Assembly (NCBI GenBank): GCA_015680685.1
Contig: MNCI01004586.1
Span: 472,688-536,687 of the forward strand
Reading direction: 5' to 3'
Source of the DNA: Gnetum montanum
Taxonomy: Eukaryota > Streptophyta > Gnetopsida > Gnetales > Gnetaceae
DNA: 64,000 nucleotides
The translations under genes and the position numbers were made by a program. The notes below the pieces were generated by a model. The model saw only the letters and a program-made list of their open reading frames with translations, made no database searches and was not told where the DNA came from. Position 1 is the stretch's first letter; the number at the start of each line of letters is the position of its first letter. This document shows, one piece after another, positions 33,545-45,699 of the stretch.

Positions 33545-36063
33545 CTATTTTTGGTTTGAAGGGAGCTCCGAAGCCTTATTTGGTGGAGAGGCGTTTTGAG
33601 GCTCAATCGCTTGTGGTTGTGAGAGCTTGTTTGGACTGTTGATTCTAAAGAAATGTCTTCTCTTTGTATGGTTGTCAGAACCAGTAGTGGGTTGAAGGTT
33701 CATAGCTCTTATAGCATTACGTTGCTGCGGTTGAGTGGGGAGTTCCCCTTGCATCGCTGGAGCGAGTGGTAGTGGAGCTATCGGCGCAAGAGTTGTGGAT
33801 GGGTTCGGAGGATGGTATGCATGTGATGTATCTCCCCTAGGAGGAGTCCTATAATACTCTCAAGCTTGGTAGTGATATTGTGGTGTTATGTGACTGATAG
33901 AGTCACTTGGAGAAACTAGCTACTACACGTAATAGCCATATGGATCCAATTGCCAGTAAGGGTATTGTTGCCTGGGCAATGGCATCCCTCATGACTGTGG
34001 ATATTGCCACTGCTGGTGTTACTCAATAGGTTGTGGTGGAGTTCCACCTGGATAATACGTTAAGGTTTGGTGGAACTGCCTTGGGTTACCTTGGGGATAA
34101 GGTAACCTCTGGGGTGCTTGTCATTTGTTAAGTCTTGGGTTGAGTGCATATACCCCAGACTCTTGTAGATGTGAGATTATTAGGCAACATCCCTTAGGAT
34201 GGTCATACTGACATTTCTCACATCCACTATCATCGTCCATATTGGAATCCACAACCTCTTCAGTGATAGCCATTTTACCCTTACCTTTGTTACGTGCATG
34301 GTCCAAGTCTCTCCTCTTTTTCTTATCATAGTCACTACTTCGCTCCTTAGACTCCTCTACGATTTTAAGGATGGTTTCAAATCTACTATCTAAGGCATCC
34401 CCCATTTGATCTACCTTAACTGACACTTTGGTTGTTAACTTCTAAAGTGACAAGGTCTTTCTATTCACCAACTCTTCGAGTGGTGACTCATCCTCCTCCT
34501 CACAGAATCTCACTCCCCTCTTTCAAAGGGAAGGATCACAGTTATATTCTTCCACACTTTCTCTTTTGCGTAGCTCCCCTTCTTCCTTAGCTACTTGCTC
34601 CAAAAATCTGTGCACCTCATGGGACCTAAGCTCTGATAATCTCCCTTGGGCATATGTTCCAAGGGTTCTCCTAGTTTCATGCCTCATCCCATCTACGAGA
34701 TGGCGTAGTTGATCCCATTGTGCATAATCATGGCCTAGGCAACAATGTAGCAGTGCATAATATCGGCCCATGATAGCATCCAAGGGTTCATGATTATCTT
34801 GCTTCCATCCTTGGATATGTTTCCACAAGTTGGACACTCTAGAGTACATTTGATACATATCATTAAATAGCTCTAGCATCGTAGTCTACCATCTAATAGA
34901 TTCCAGTTCTAAGGATAGCTACCAGCTTTCCACTTCCTTTATGAGTGTCCTTGGAAATAACTTTAACTTTTGCCACTCGTTTTCAATATTCTGCAAGGCA
35001 TAGGCATCGTGAAATGCCTGTAGATGATTCTGCAGATCAGCGTTGTATCCCCCTTCAAATCATGGGATATTATTCATGTCTAGTCTCTTTATCTGGCTAT
35101 CTTTCTAGTGCCTTGTAGGTATTCTCACAACCTCCGTAATATCTAACATACTTCAGGTTGCAAATAGGGGTTCTTCATTGTCATTTCTTTCATGGTGTCT
35201 ATGATGCCTACGTGGTTCCCTACTTTCCCTTCTTCCATGTCTTAATTCTCTCAACTACCCTCGTCCTCGTTCTCAACTCTCTTGTCGAGGTTTATCACTA
35301 TGTTTACCCTTATCCTCATGGTTGGGTTCTTTGTGACTACATCCTAATGTGGAAGGAGAGGTTGAATGAGGTGATGAAGGTGAAGAAGAAGGGGAACCAT
35401 CGCCATGACGATGTTTCTTACCTTCTCTTCAGTGGTTACAGCCCCGATCATGATGAAAATCAGATTGCCCACCCTTGTCATATGTTTGTGTTCCCTCATT
35501 GAACACTTGGTGTTCATGGGGATCAGAACCAGGGTTATGAATCTTGGAGTGTAGGTTCTGATACCCCACCTCCTCACCATCGTTAGGAGGGGGAACATCA
35601 TTTGATGGGGAACTTGTTATAACTAGTTCACCATCTCCAATTTCACTTAGAATGTGCGGGACGTTGTGGGGTCCTTTACCCTTCAACAATGTATGGTAGC
35701 TCTCCTGCTGCAAGTCTCTTTGATGTTGCGCTTCTATGGGATGGTACTCCCTTGTTTCATAGTTGCACGCAATGTACTTCACATATAATTGTGACATGCC
35801 TATTCATGCAAGGGCATGAAGAAGCATGTTGGGGACTACTTGGTCGAGGGGCAACACTATGTTACCCTCCAAGTCTCTCCAACGTAGTTGCTCATCTTGA
35901 TGAAGGCTAAAGTAAAGTTGGATATATACTCATCAGGATGAATATATACCACTCAGAACTGTTGAGGAACTGGCAGATTTGGGTTACGTATGTTGTGTTA
36001 TTGATTGTCTCTTGTATGATCCCTAGGTGGTGAAGTGCTTTTGTGAGAAGAAGAAGAAGACAT
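33545..36063 (-). pseudogene. Element B gag, broken
   Basis: It begins MSSSSSHKSTSPP at 36063, about 145 bases after the LTR edge. The core (34523-34879) includes the LRHLVDGMRHETRRTLG block and a Glu/Lys/Arg-rich helix. The zinc knuckle CEKCQYDHPKGCC (34194-34222) is complete: C-X2-C-X3-H-X3-C-C. After it a Pro/Gln/Tyr-rich segment leads to protease. Stops divide it into about five pieces. Confidence 0.7.
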
Positions 36064-36190
36064 TGTTATCTTATTTGGTGTGCTATTGACCGTTGTTTAA
36101 TTTTTCTTTTGATTTGCCCTAAGGGTTTTTTTAAGCTCCCAATGATGTGAATGATATCCTATATTCTACGTAGTGCACAAACAACTAAGT

Positions 36191-36954
36191 CCCTGGAAAT
36201 GGTGCCAATGATGAGTGGCGAGGTGTCTCTACACTCAACCATCCGAATACGAGCGTTACATGTGTGATCCAGTCGAACTCCAAGGACTAAGTGCTTACGT
36301 GCCTTATGGAACAGTTAAGGTTAATCAATCACTGTCTTCCCAAGCTCACTTGTATTTTTCACAGTTGTATGGTTAAGCAAGCTTGAGGCATGTGATTTTT
36401 ATATCTTTTATCTTTTATCGCCTATGCTAAGAGGGAAAAGGATGAAGAGACTAAGTAACTATCTTTCACTAACTAAGCTTTAATCATCCTAGCATTAGTA
36501 TCCATTCCCACTTACCGTTCACACCTTGAACTAGTGCAATGCTACTAGGATTACCAAACGCTATTCGTTACTGGGTTACTAAGCGTGCCGCACATGCTCG
36601 AAGTAGTCGTACTGAATGCACTTAACTATGAGAGTTGAAGGTTGAGAGAGATTAAGTGTCTAAGAAAGCATTTAAATATTTAATAATAATTAAAATCATA
36701 TGTAGCTTAGTCCATATGCTGCAAGGTTTATCAGAAATTTCATCTTTATTTCCGGACACAATGTGTGCTTAGGTACAAATTGTTTGAATAAAGATCCATT
36801 CACTTTGAGACTCCTACTGCGGGCACATGGAAATTATTCTAACTCTGGAATGATAAAACTTCTAGAGTTTGGCTAAGGGTCTAGATCTAGATGGGAAAAC
36901 AAGGGAAGTCCAACTCTTATTTATAGATGTAATGGTGGGACACGCGGCTCATCA
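36191..36954 (-). repeat. Element B PBS and 5' LTR
   Basis: The PBS (36191-36208) reads TTGGCACCATTTCCAGGG on the minus strand, the best preserved in the window. The LTR is 36209-36954. Compared with the other LTR of B it lacks 54 bases that hold all the GATATCGCG units, leaving only GGACACGCGGCTCATCA at the U3 end. Confidence 0.88.
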
Positions 36955-36959
36955 AGGTT

Positions 36960-38016
36960 CATCTATCCTATAGTAAACAGTGGTTTGGTAAGCCTACTCA
37001 TGATTATGCCAAAGAAAGGAGAAAATGGAGAGTTTGAATATACTTCATGTTGTTAAATATGAAAACATTTAAAGACCTTTTCACATTATCATTTGTAAAT
37101 TATGTGCTAAATACAATTGCGGGGCACAACTACTATAGTTTCTTGAATGGTTATAGTGTTTATAACCAAATTCAAATAGCACTAGAAAACTAGGCCAAGA
37201 CAACGTTCACAAGTCCATGGGAAACTTTTGCATATAAGAAGGCCTTTGCAATAACCCTACAACTTTCCAATGCCTAGTACTCAACATCTTTTAGCAACAG
37301 ATTAGTACTGGTGTGGAAGTCTTCATAGATGACTTCTCCACTTATGGTGCCAAATTTGAACAAGCATTGAACCATCTCAAGTATGTGCTAAAACACTATG
37401 TGAATATGAACCTATGGCTTAATTGGCAAAAAAGGCATTTGATGATCCAATAGGGCATAGTCTTAGGGCATCGAATTTTAGGAAAAGGGATTGAGGTGGA
37501 CCTGGATAAGGTATGGGTCATCCAAGGAATTACTAGACAATCTCAAATTGTAAAAGATGTAAAATCATTCCTTGGTCACACTGGTTGCAATAGGCACTTC
37601 ATTGAGAATTTTTCCAAAATTCCCAAATTGGTAGTAGAGTCTACAAAGAAGGATGTAGCTTTTGAATGAACTAAGGAATGTGAAAAATCATTCTAACAAA
37701 TGAAGCAAAGGCTCATAGAAACTCCAATTCTACATGTTCTAGATTGGTCCAGGCCATTCCACATAATGACATATGCATCTAAATACATGTTTGAACTAGT
37801 GCTTACACAAATGAATGATCAAAAACATCTATACTACATCCATTGTGCAAGTAGAAGCATTGTAGGTGCATAATTGTACTACACCATCATTGAAAAGGAA
37901 CTCATGATGATGGTATATGCCTTGAAAAAAATCAGGCACTATGCACTCAGATATCAAATTTTTATGCACATTAATTATAGTGCCATCTTGATAAACAAGA
38001 TAATGATTAGCCCTTA
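36960..38016 (+). pseudogene. P2 RT and RNase H, continued, cut by element C
   Basis: The RT active site reads VFIDDFSTYG (FIDD at 37322-37333); Met of the usual FMDD is Ile. RNase H follows with ALKKIRHYALRYQIFMHI (about 37920-37972). The frame ends where element C begins at 38017. The remaining RNase H and the catalytic part of integrase are missing from the window. Confidence 0.75.
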
Positions 38017-38913
38017 TGATGAGCGGTGAGGTGCACCTACGCCCAACCATACGAATCATAAGCATTCATGCGTGATCTAGTCAAATTCCAAAGACTACAA
38101 GCACTTACACATAGTGTTCTAGCCATTAAAATCCTAGTTAGAATGGTCATTGTCCTCTCAACCTTACTTGTGATATTCTAGAACGATGGTTAAATGAAAC
38201 TGAGGCATATGATTTTTTATGTGTTTTCCTTTATTCTTAATATTTAATTCTTCTAATATAGGGAGTAAAAGGGCTAGATAATTGAAGATTTCACTACTCT
38301 ATCACTCGACTACTCCTAGCATAAGTAGCCATTCCCACCCTTGATACACATCCTAAGCATGTCCTTATCACTACTGGGTTGCTAGACATTAAGCGTCACT
38401 AGGTTGCCAAATGTCAAACATATGTTCGAGGTGGTCATGCTTATGTGTTCTCATGGACTATTAAAATGTACTATAACTATAAAGCGATAGCAGAAGCATG
38501 AAAATTATTAAAGTATTAAAATATTAATACTTAAGTAATCTAGTTCAAATGCTGCAAGGAATGTTCAAAAAGCTCATCTTTATTACCGTTCAGGCCAATG
38601 GGCTCAGGTACATTAGCACTCGAATAAAGAGTCATACACTCTTCAAACTATGTCTACGGGTACTTGGAAAATAATCTAACCCCTGCAGAAACAAACTTCA
38701 AGAGCTTTGCTACAACTTGAACAAAAGGTGCCATAAATGTGGTGGGCGCATGCATATTTATAGCAGAAAATAGACTCTACATTGACGAGGCCACATCAAT
38801 GCTTGGAAAGATGCGTTAATGGGGTCACGTTCATGTGACTATGTTAACGAGGCTTCATCGACGTGGCCCAGTCAATGCAGTGGACTGGATGCTTCATCAT
38901 AGCCCCACGACTA
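38017..38913 (-). repeat. Element C 3' LTR and polypurine tract
   Basis: TGATGAGCGGTGAGG to GATGCTTCATCA (38899). TATA region CTATAAATATGCATGC on the minus strand, 38763-38748. The array 38777-38880 has CATTGACGAGGCC, CACATCAATGC, GCGTTAATGGGG, GTTAACGAGGC, CATCGACGTGGCCC and GTCAATGC. The tract GTCGTGGGGCTA (38900-38913) abuts it. Confidence 0.88.
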
Positions 38914-39109
38914 AGTGAAAACTCATCCTTGATTTTGTTACATTTTGGAAGGTATGAGGTTACTAGCGACACACATAGAAAAACATCTCAATACACCCAC
39001 TGACACTAGCAACACACCAAGTGCTCGAGTGTATGGAAAAATTTACAAAATTGTGGTGTTCATGGACAATAAAATTGACCTTGACAAAACCCCACCGAGA
39101 TGCTGAAGT

Positions 39110-41975
39110 TGCTAAAGAGGGTCATATAGTTCTTGGTGGCGGTAGTTCTAATGGGCCCTTACCAGCTCTAGGTGAATGTGGGGGTTGAGGTGGTGGTTGT
39201 GGCTATCCTATGGCTATTACAACTTCTGGAGGTAATTGGAAAGCCTCCAACAAAGCCCTCATTTTGTCTTCTTTACATTTGGGGTCGTTCACAATCCAAG
39301 CGGATTTGCCAATATGTGCCGAAACAGGAACATCCCAAGGACATGGAAGTGTATGGAAGAGATCCTTTAAATTGATAAACTAGGCTGCAAACTATTTTTG
39401 TTCAATATCGAACACTTGGACTGATGCTTGCAACTGCTGGTAGTTATCCATTCGTTGGGCCAAGTTCTCCACAACAGAGCATTGCCCTTTAAAGTAGGTG
39501 TGAAGAACTTCGAGTTTTGCATTTGTTGTTTCCAACTTTTTGTTTATCTCCTTATGCACCTTAAACTTGCCCTCATATAAGGAATACGAGGTGGCCACTT
39601 GCTTCTCAAGGTTTGACTGCGACCTCCCAATTGTAAGCATGGCTAGGTTTGCATAACGAAGCTTGGCTAGTTCCATATATTCTATCATTTCTTCAATCTC
39701 CAGCTCCTTGAGATGAATCTCAACTTGGTTGTAGGCATTTAATCCATCAAATATGGGTTGCCACACCTCCTTCCTTGAGCTGTTGGAGGGCTTGATTCAT
39801 CTTAACCTTTGCGACTTGGATTTCCTTTTCGTTAATTTCTTTTTGCAAGCCCACTTGGTCCCTGTAGTGATTTTTCACTGATTCAAACTTGAGGGCCTCA
39901 TTATTCCAAGCAATGATTTCAATGGCTATCTTCTATCACAAGGTTTATACTTCCTCCATTAACAAGTTATGATTTTTGGTAGCCAATCTTCTCACATCAA
40001 TGTTTACCCTAGTAAGCTCCTCCTGCTATTGGTAGATAAAATCCTTCATTTATTGATTTTTGAGGTTAATATTATGTAGGTGATGAACTTCTGCAGTTAG
40101 CTCAACATTCTCCTAGTGAACCTCTACCAATTCCTTGTTTAGATAATAAGAATGAGCTTTCACTAAGGACTTGTTGAAGATCATCGACTCCTACTCGTAC
40201 TCAACCTTCTAAAGCTTGGTTTGAAGCTGTTGAAAAGCTTCATCTTTGGTGACTTCATGGTTGAGTATAGCTGGATCAGCAAGTTGGGCCCAAAGTTGGG
40301 TAACTTTTGCAGCTAAGCATTGATTATCCACCTGAGCTGCTTCTAGTTGCCCCTCTAGGATGAGGCACTTGCCCTTTGCCGAGAACAGCTTCAACTAGGT
40401 TGCAGTGATGTTGTTCGGAAGGTCAAAGACATCTGAAAGTGACTACCCAATTCCCACCAGTCAGTCCAATAATTCTTTATGTTGTGCTGCATTAAATCTG
40501 CCACTCTAAGTACCTACAGATGTCTACACATCTCTAAGCCCATGTACATCTGGTACAGCCACCATAGGTGCATTAAGAGCTATGGCAATCATATCGGCAA
40601 CCACTTCCACTACAACTTCTTGTCCTTGGTGCTACATTACCAAGATAGTTGCCCCTTCACCCTCCTCTAAGTGCACCAAGAAAGTAGCAGCATTCCCTAA
40701 AATTTCTGGGAATAATTTTTGGGTCAATGACACCATTACTTCTAGGGCACTAGGGTTTGTTCTCGCAGGCACCTGTGTTCGCTTGGCTGAAAGCATTGGC
40801 CCTACCCTCTCCAGTAGGCTCATAGATCGAGCCACTTATTCTAGATGGCTCAAGGTAGGATGATACACTGAAGGGTCTTCACCATCATTGGTTTCCACCT
40901 ATTGCTCTTGTTGGTGTAGAAGTGACTGTCGGATCTCATGTATGTTCTCTACAACCGTATGTAAGTCTAACCCTGTTTTTTGTGCAAATGGTGGAGGTGG
41001 TGGTTGCTCTTCTTCTACTCTTGTTGTGGCAGGTTTTTTATCTTTCATCATTTCATGCAACAAGGCAATTAAAGCATGATGGAGTGTGTCATTGGCATAT
41101 CGTGTTATCCCTACCCGTTTGCAGAATTTTTTTATCACGTAGGAAAAGGGCAAAGCTCGCCTTCCACATTCATTTTCCACGAACTATTTCTCAATTTCCA
41201 AGAAGAGTAACTATGGAAGTTTGATAGAAAATTTCCCACTTAAAGCAACACATGCACGAGTAGAGAAGGCAGTGATTTTTCTGGTTCTTACCATTGGATT
41301 TAAGTGGTAAGACTTAATTTTGGAGTAAACTCTTTCTATAATAGTCAATGTGCTGAACTCCTTACGGTCTACTCCATAACATCCCCTAGTCAACTCCGCT
41401 TTCACCTCGAGGTCTACTTGTTTTAAAATTTCTGCCATATCAGCCCTGGTCTAAGGCAACCTAAGAGCTTGCATGATTGCCTATGCCGAATAAGACACAT
41501 GGATGTCTTTGATTCTTACTCGTGACCCCAGTTGTCGATTTTTCCAGAACAGATAGATTTCCCCCATATACCACTCACCATTGGATGTGATGATTGGCCA
41601 CATGGGAGAAGTTTGTAGCTAAGTTTTGACTTCTTCTGGTGCATTTTCTAGGAATGGTCCAAAGTTTAATTCTTGAAAGACTGTTTGTTACAGCTCTTTT
41701 GGCTTGATAGCGTCAAGGCAAGCCTTGGTCAAGGTGACCTCAATTTGTGGCACTCTAGCCAAAGTCTCATCCCCATGCAATTGTTCTATGGGAACCTCTT
41801 CTTTAGGGATCTAACAAACAGATTCCACATTAGGTTCCTTGTACAGAGGGCCAATTGCATGTGAGCCCTCTACATGCTCCTGAGGTCATGTGCCCTGCCC
41901 CCTTCTTGTCCTAGGTCGCTTCTCTTGAGGTTGTGATGGGCCTTCCTCCCTTGGATGCCTTGGTTTTGGTACCAT
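39110..41975 (-). pseudogene. Element C ORF3: best copy of the extra protein
   Basis: ORF3 lies between integrase and the 3' LTR, the place of the env-like frame in Athila elements. It starts ATGGTACCAAAACC at 41975, right after an AG. Domain 1 contains GEWYMGEIYLFW and, through 41211-41438 and 40899-41180, a helical domain resembling the 'putative plant transposon protein' domain of Athila elements. A Pro-run (EEEQPPPPPFAQK) follows, then long Gln/Leu/Glu-rich coiled-coil stretches (40209-40394; 39392-39766). The conserved tail has LFHTLPCPWDVP. I see no signal peptide or membrane segment, so it does not look like an envelope. A moderate number of stops interrupt it. Confidence 0.7.
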
Positions 41976-42139
41976 CTACAATCACAACATAATCATGAAT
42001 TATAATGTGTGTGTGGCATCCAAAATGGCAATAATATACCTCTCATGATGGCCCGGCCATGATAATGACACGTGCATTTTGATGGATCTAAGGTGGTGTA
42101 TGTACCATTACACATGGCATCCTAGAGTGTAGCTGAAGG

Positions 42140-42430
42140 GTTATGAGTTAAAGCTAATTCTTTGACTTAAAGTTAATTCTTGGATTAACCCTAAGAGACA
42201 TGTTGATTAACCCTAAGAGACATTTTGATTAACCCTAAGAGTGTTAAAGCTAATTCTTGGATTAACCCTAAGAGACATTTTGATTAACCTTAAGAGACGT
42301 TTTGACTAACCCTAGGAGGCATTAAGTCTTCAATGTGTTAAGTCACGTTAACCCTAAGAGACATGTTGATTAACCCTAAGAGACATTTTAACTAACCCTA
42401 GGAGGCATTAAGTCTTCGATGCGTTAAGTC
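42140..42430 (-). repeat. Minisatellite in the ORF3 leader of C
   Basis: About ten copies of a 22-base unit, GATTAACCCTAAGAGACATTTT, with a higher-order variant ending GGAGGCATTAAGTCTTCRATG at two places. It lies between the internal TATA region and the ORF3 start. The CCCTAA core resembles telomere repeats only by chance, because the unit is 22 bases. Confidence 0.75.
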
Positions 42431-42634
42431 TTGGGTTAGCCATATTGTCACAATATACAGAATCGTGGGCCCCCATGATGTAGAGCATACCTCCTATAGC
42501 AAAAGGGTGAAGGAATGAGTAGATGTGGACAAGTAGTAGGAAGCTTATGTGCTCAAGAAGGAGATTGGACACAAAAAACTTGAAAAACTCCCCTAGTGTT
42601 ATGAGCAAATGGACAAAATTCTAAAGTACGACAT

Positions 42635-42750
42635 GTGTATATCTAGCAGTTTGGATGCTGTGTTGATAGGGTCACATAAATAGGGCTACGTAAAAGCAGG
42701 TGGTTGTGTATATGGGGCTACGTTGATGTAGCTATTTAGCTACATCAACT
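42635..42750 (-). promoter_or_regulatory. Internal U3-like block of C
   Basis: On the minus strand, TTGATGTAGC, CTACATCAACGTAGCCCC, TACGTAGCCC and TATCAACACAG form an array ahead of a TATA-like CTAGATATACAC (42646-42635). It occupies the same position relative to ORF3 as the blocks in P1 and P2. Confidence 0.5.
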
Positions 42751-42759
42751 GATGAATGA

Positions 42760-44310
42760 AAGGTCCAAATCTGCGAATATTAGCATAAAATTTAAGTCAT
42801 TCGAAAGCTTAGAGATCCAAGAACATCATGAAACAAAAAGGAAGGGATGTCAAGTGCAAAAGAAGAGTCAAATTCAAGAGAACATCATAGTAGGGAGCTT
42901 GGGTGATGGAGGGCCCCACGATGGACAACATAGAAATGGGTGTCGTATTATATCAAAGGAGTAAGAGATTAATAAGCGAAACCAAAGAATATGCAAGTGG
43001 GTCCTTCCCATAGCAAGCTCAAGCCTTTTTTGCCCTTGCACATCTTCAACCGAGAAGTTTGTGGGCCCCTTAGTTAATGGTCACTAAGGGTTAATAATTG
43101 TATCTCTGAGAACCAACCAAAGGATTACAAGTACTAGCATACCAAGATACGTGGTCAAAACATGAAACCAGTAGTGAGGTAAGGAACAAAGAGCAATAGA
43201 TGAGGGAGAGAGCATGTGGAAGGGAGCATCAAGGTCAAGATTGATACAGTCCCTTTGTGAAGTATGTGGTTAAGTGACCCGATGAGAATATGCTCTAAGT
43301 CTGAATCAAGACTGACCATGTCCAGTGACATTGCAGTGATGGACTAATACCAACCCACCCACTCAAGACATACACATGCCCTCAAAGACCAAATCTCATT
43401 CCTGACAAAGAAGGAAAAGGAAGCAAGAAGTAAGAAAGGGTCTTAGTTAGAGGGGACTGTTAGGCCTGGGTAACATGGCTTTCAAGTCCCATAACCAGTG
43501 CTTGTAGCCTGTTATTTGATCCAAGGGGTATGCTTTGAATTCCCATTATTGTGTGTGTGTGTTTTTTTTGTTCTTTCTTTTTGAATGGGAACCACACCAT
43601 GCAAGGATATATTAGTTGGTTTAAGGGGTGTACTTTGAATTCCCACTGTTTTTTTTTCAAATGGAAACCACACCATGCAAGGACATGTCAGCTTCCTATT
43701 ATTCATGGCCATGGAATAGGAATGAATCCCTGAACAAAACAATGCACTAGAGATTGTAGGAGGATACGTGGTCCACGACATCCCCTTGAAGTCACATCCT
43801 GTTCCTTATCACTCAAATCCTTCCCAAGTTTAAAATCTACTAAGGTCAAAGATTTATTGGAGTTGATTAATGGAAAAGGGATTGTACTTCTCTTGATCCC
43901 GAGACACTGTAGAAAAGTGTGAGTGGTTGGATGTCATGGACTCACTACTTATTGCATGAAAGAAAGTGTAACTGAGTTTCCTAAAACCAAAATGCCAAGG
44001 TAAGAACTAGATATAATAGGCAACCCATAATAAGAATGCCCCCTTGGGTGCAACCATCACACCATTGCATCCCATGGTAATAAGATGGCTTTATGAGTGA
44101 AAATAAATAGAGGAAAATAACTAAAATAAAATAGAATAGAACGAATAAAGGTGAAATATATTTATATAAAAAAAAGAAAAAGAGTAGGTAAGAAATGTTA
44201 AACATATGAATGATAGTGTAAATTAAAAATGTGTAAAACAAAAAATATAGAAAAGACCTAAGAAGGCAGGACAACTATTTTAGTATGGGTAGTGATCTCC
44301 CCCACAACTA
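42760..44310 (-). other. Element C noncoding region with two stem-loops and internal polypurine site
   Basis: It includes the GGGTCCTTCCCATAGC block (43001), and two tandem copies of the conserved stem-loop at 43526-43600 and 43625-43677 (CCCATT with AATGGG in the first; the second is weaker). The internal polypurine-like site GTTGTGGGGGAG is at 44297-44308 (minus). The roughly 95-base stem-loop duplication is specific to C. Confidence 0.65.
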
Positions 44311-44699
44311 AACTTGGAGGAGGAGATTCGAAAGATGGAACGTGGTGGACCATGTGACGAAGTCATAGCGACACTAGTTTGGTATAGTTCATGGAAACGT
44401 TTTAATTGTTGCATATTGACCAACTGTATTTTTATTGGATCTTCAAGTTTTTGTATGAGTAGGGCCCTGGATGAAAAGGTCTCGAAAACAATATAAGTTC
44501 CCTCCCATAGTGTTTGAAACTTGGTTCATTATGGCACATGTGTTATCTCCACGTTGAAATGTTACCTTCCGAATCCTAAGGTCATGGACTTTTTTGTTAT
44601 ATGCCTTATGCATCTCATTTGATGACAAGGCTACTAATCGATTCTTATCTAGCACATTTAAGTTGATGAGTCATTCTTGTTGTGCTAGGGATAAGTCAA

Positions 44700-45330
44700 G
44701 ACCTAAGTCACTTACATTGGATAGTGTTCGAATATCTGCCTAAATCGGGAGCATTGGTAGCTTTCTATACACCAACTCATAAGGGGAGTAGCCTATAGGA
44801 AGTTTCCAAGTTGAGCGGTAGGCCTAGAGGGCATCATTAAGTTTTGTGCTTCAATCCCTCCTATATTTGCTAATCATCCTAGTTAGGATTTTTGTAATCT
44901 CCCGATTTATGACTTTATCTTGCTTGTTGTCTTGGGGGTGATAGGGTGTTGTTAATTTATGTTCTACTCCCAAATGTTGCATGAGTTTATGAAAAGTAGC
45001 ACCCATGAAGTGAGTGTCGTTATCTGAAATAAGTGCATGCAACATCCCAAACCCATTCATGATTTGCTGTTGAACAAACCACACGGCTATGGTTGAGGAG
45101 CAATCAATGACAGCTGCCGCCTCTACCCACTTGGTACAGTAGTCCACTGCAACAATGATGTACACCTTCCCATTTGACATGGGTGTAATGGAACCCATGA
45201 AGTCGATGCTCCAAATGTTGAAGGGTTTTAGTGGCTAAATCCATTGTTGAGGTCCCTCCATTCTCATTGTCATCCCTCCATCTCTTTGACATCGATCACA
45301 AGAGCAAATGAACCATTGAGCATCCTTAAA
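44700..45330 (-). pseudogene. Element C integrase, broken
   Basis: A 115-codon open stretch (44851-45198) covers [27 protein letters not shown] and NKQDKVINREI. The third catalytic position, Glu in the family motif NGQAEV, is Lys here, and DNGTHF has become DNDTHF. It is therefore inactive even apart from the stops on both sides. Confidence 0.8.
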
Positions 45331-45699
45331 GAGTGTAAGACAGTAGTATCCTATGAGAAAAATCTTAATGGTCATGCACCTTCTTGCATAATGGCCCCCA
45401 CAAGGGCCCTCCTAAGCAGCTTGGAGGACATGTAGTTGATCTGCATTAGGGATGCACCATCAAACCAAGCCATCCACACACACCTTGTAAAAGTGTCCAT
45501 TAATTTCCATGAAGTGCTTGGCTCTATGAAGAAATCGTTGTTTCTTTAGATGACCCAACTCCTTTGGTAGCTCTTGTCTACAAGATAGGTAAGGATGTTG
45601 TCAAACCAATTCGATTCTGTGGGGGGCTTCTTCGCGATTGCTCCAGCAAAGATGAGTTCATCTAGAAACTGGTCAGAGAGTGTGGTCTCCTCCTCCGTG

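Larger units (their letters stand above)
30012..36954 (-). mobile_element. B: Ty3/gypsy deletion derivative without RT, RNase H and integrase
   Basis: LTRs 30012-30811 and 36209-36954 enclose gag and protease only (6.9 kb in all). The post-integrase noncoding region runs to about 32790 and is followed, without integrase, RNase H or RT, by the protease-RT linker (32800-33110). The 5-mers GGGTT and AGGTT flank it, inside the P2 RT. It could only have moved with proteins from another element, unless the deletion arose after insertion. Confidence 0.88.

Noticed and set aside
39110-41975. ORF3 as a viral-type envelope gene
   Set aside because: It has the env position, but no signal peptide, membrane segment or cleavage site; coiled coils dominate.
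42140-42430. CRISPR-like or telomeric array
   Set aside because: Directly adjoining 22-base units without unique spacers, in a plant retroelement; it is a minisatellite.
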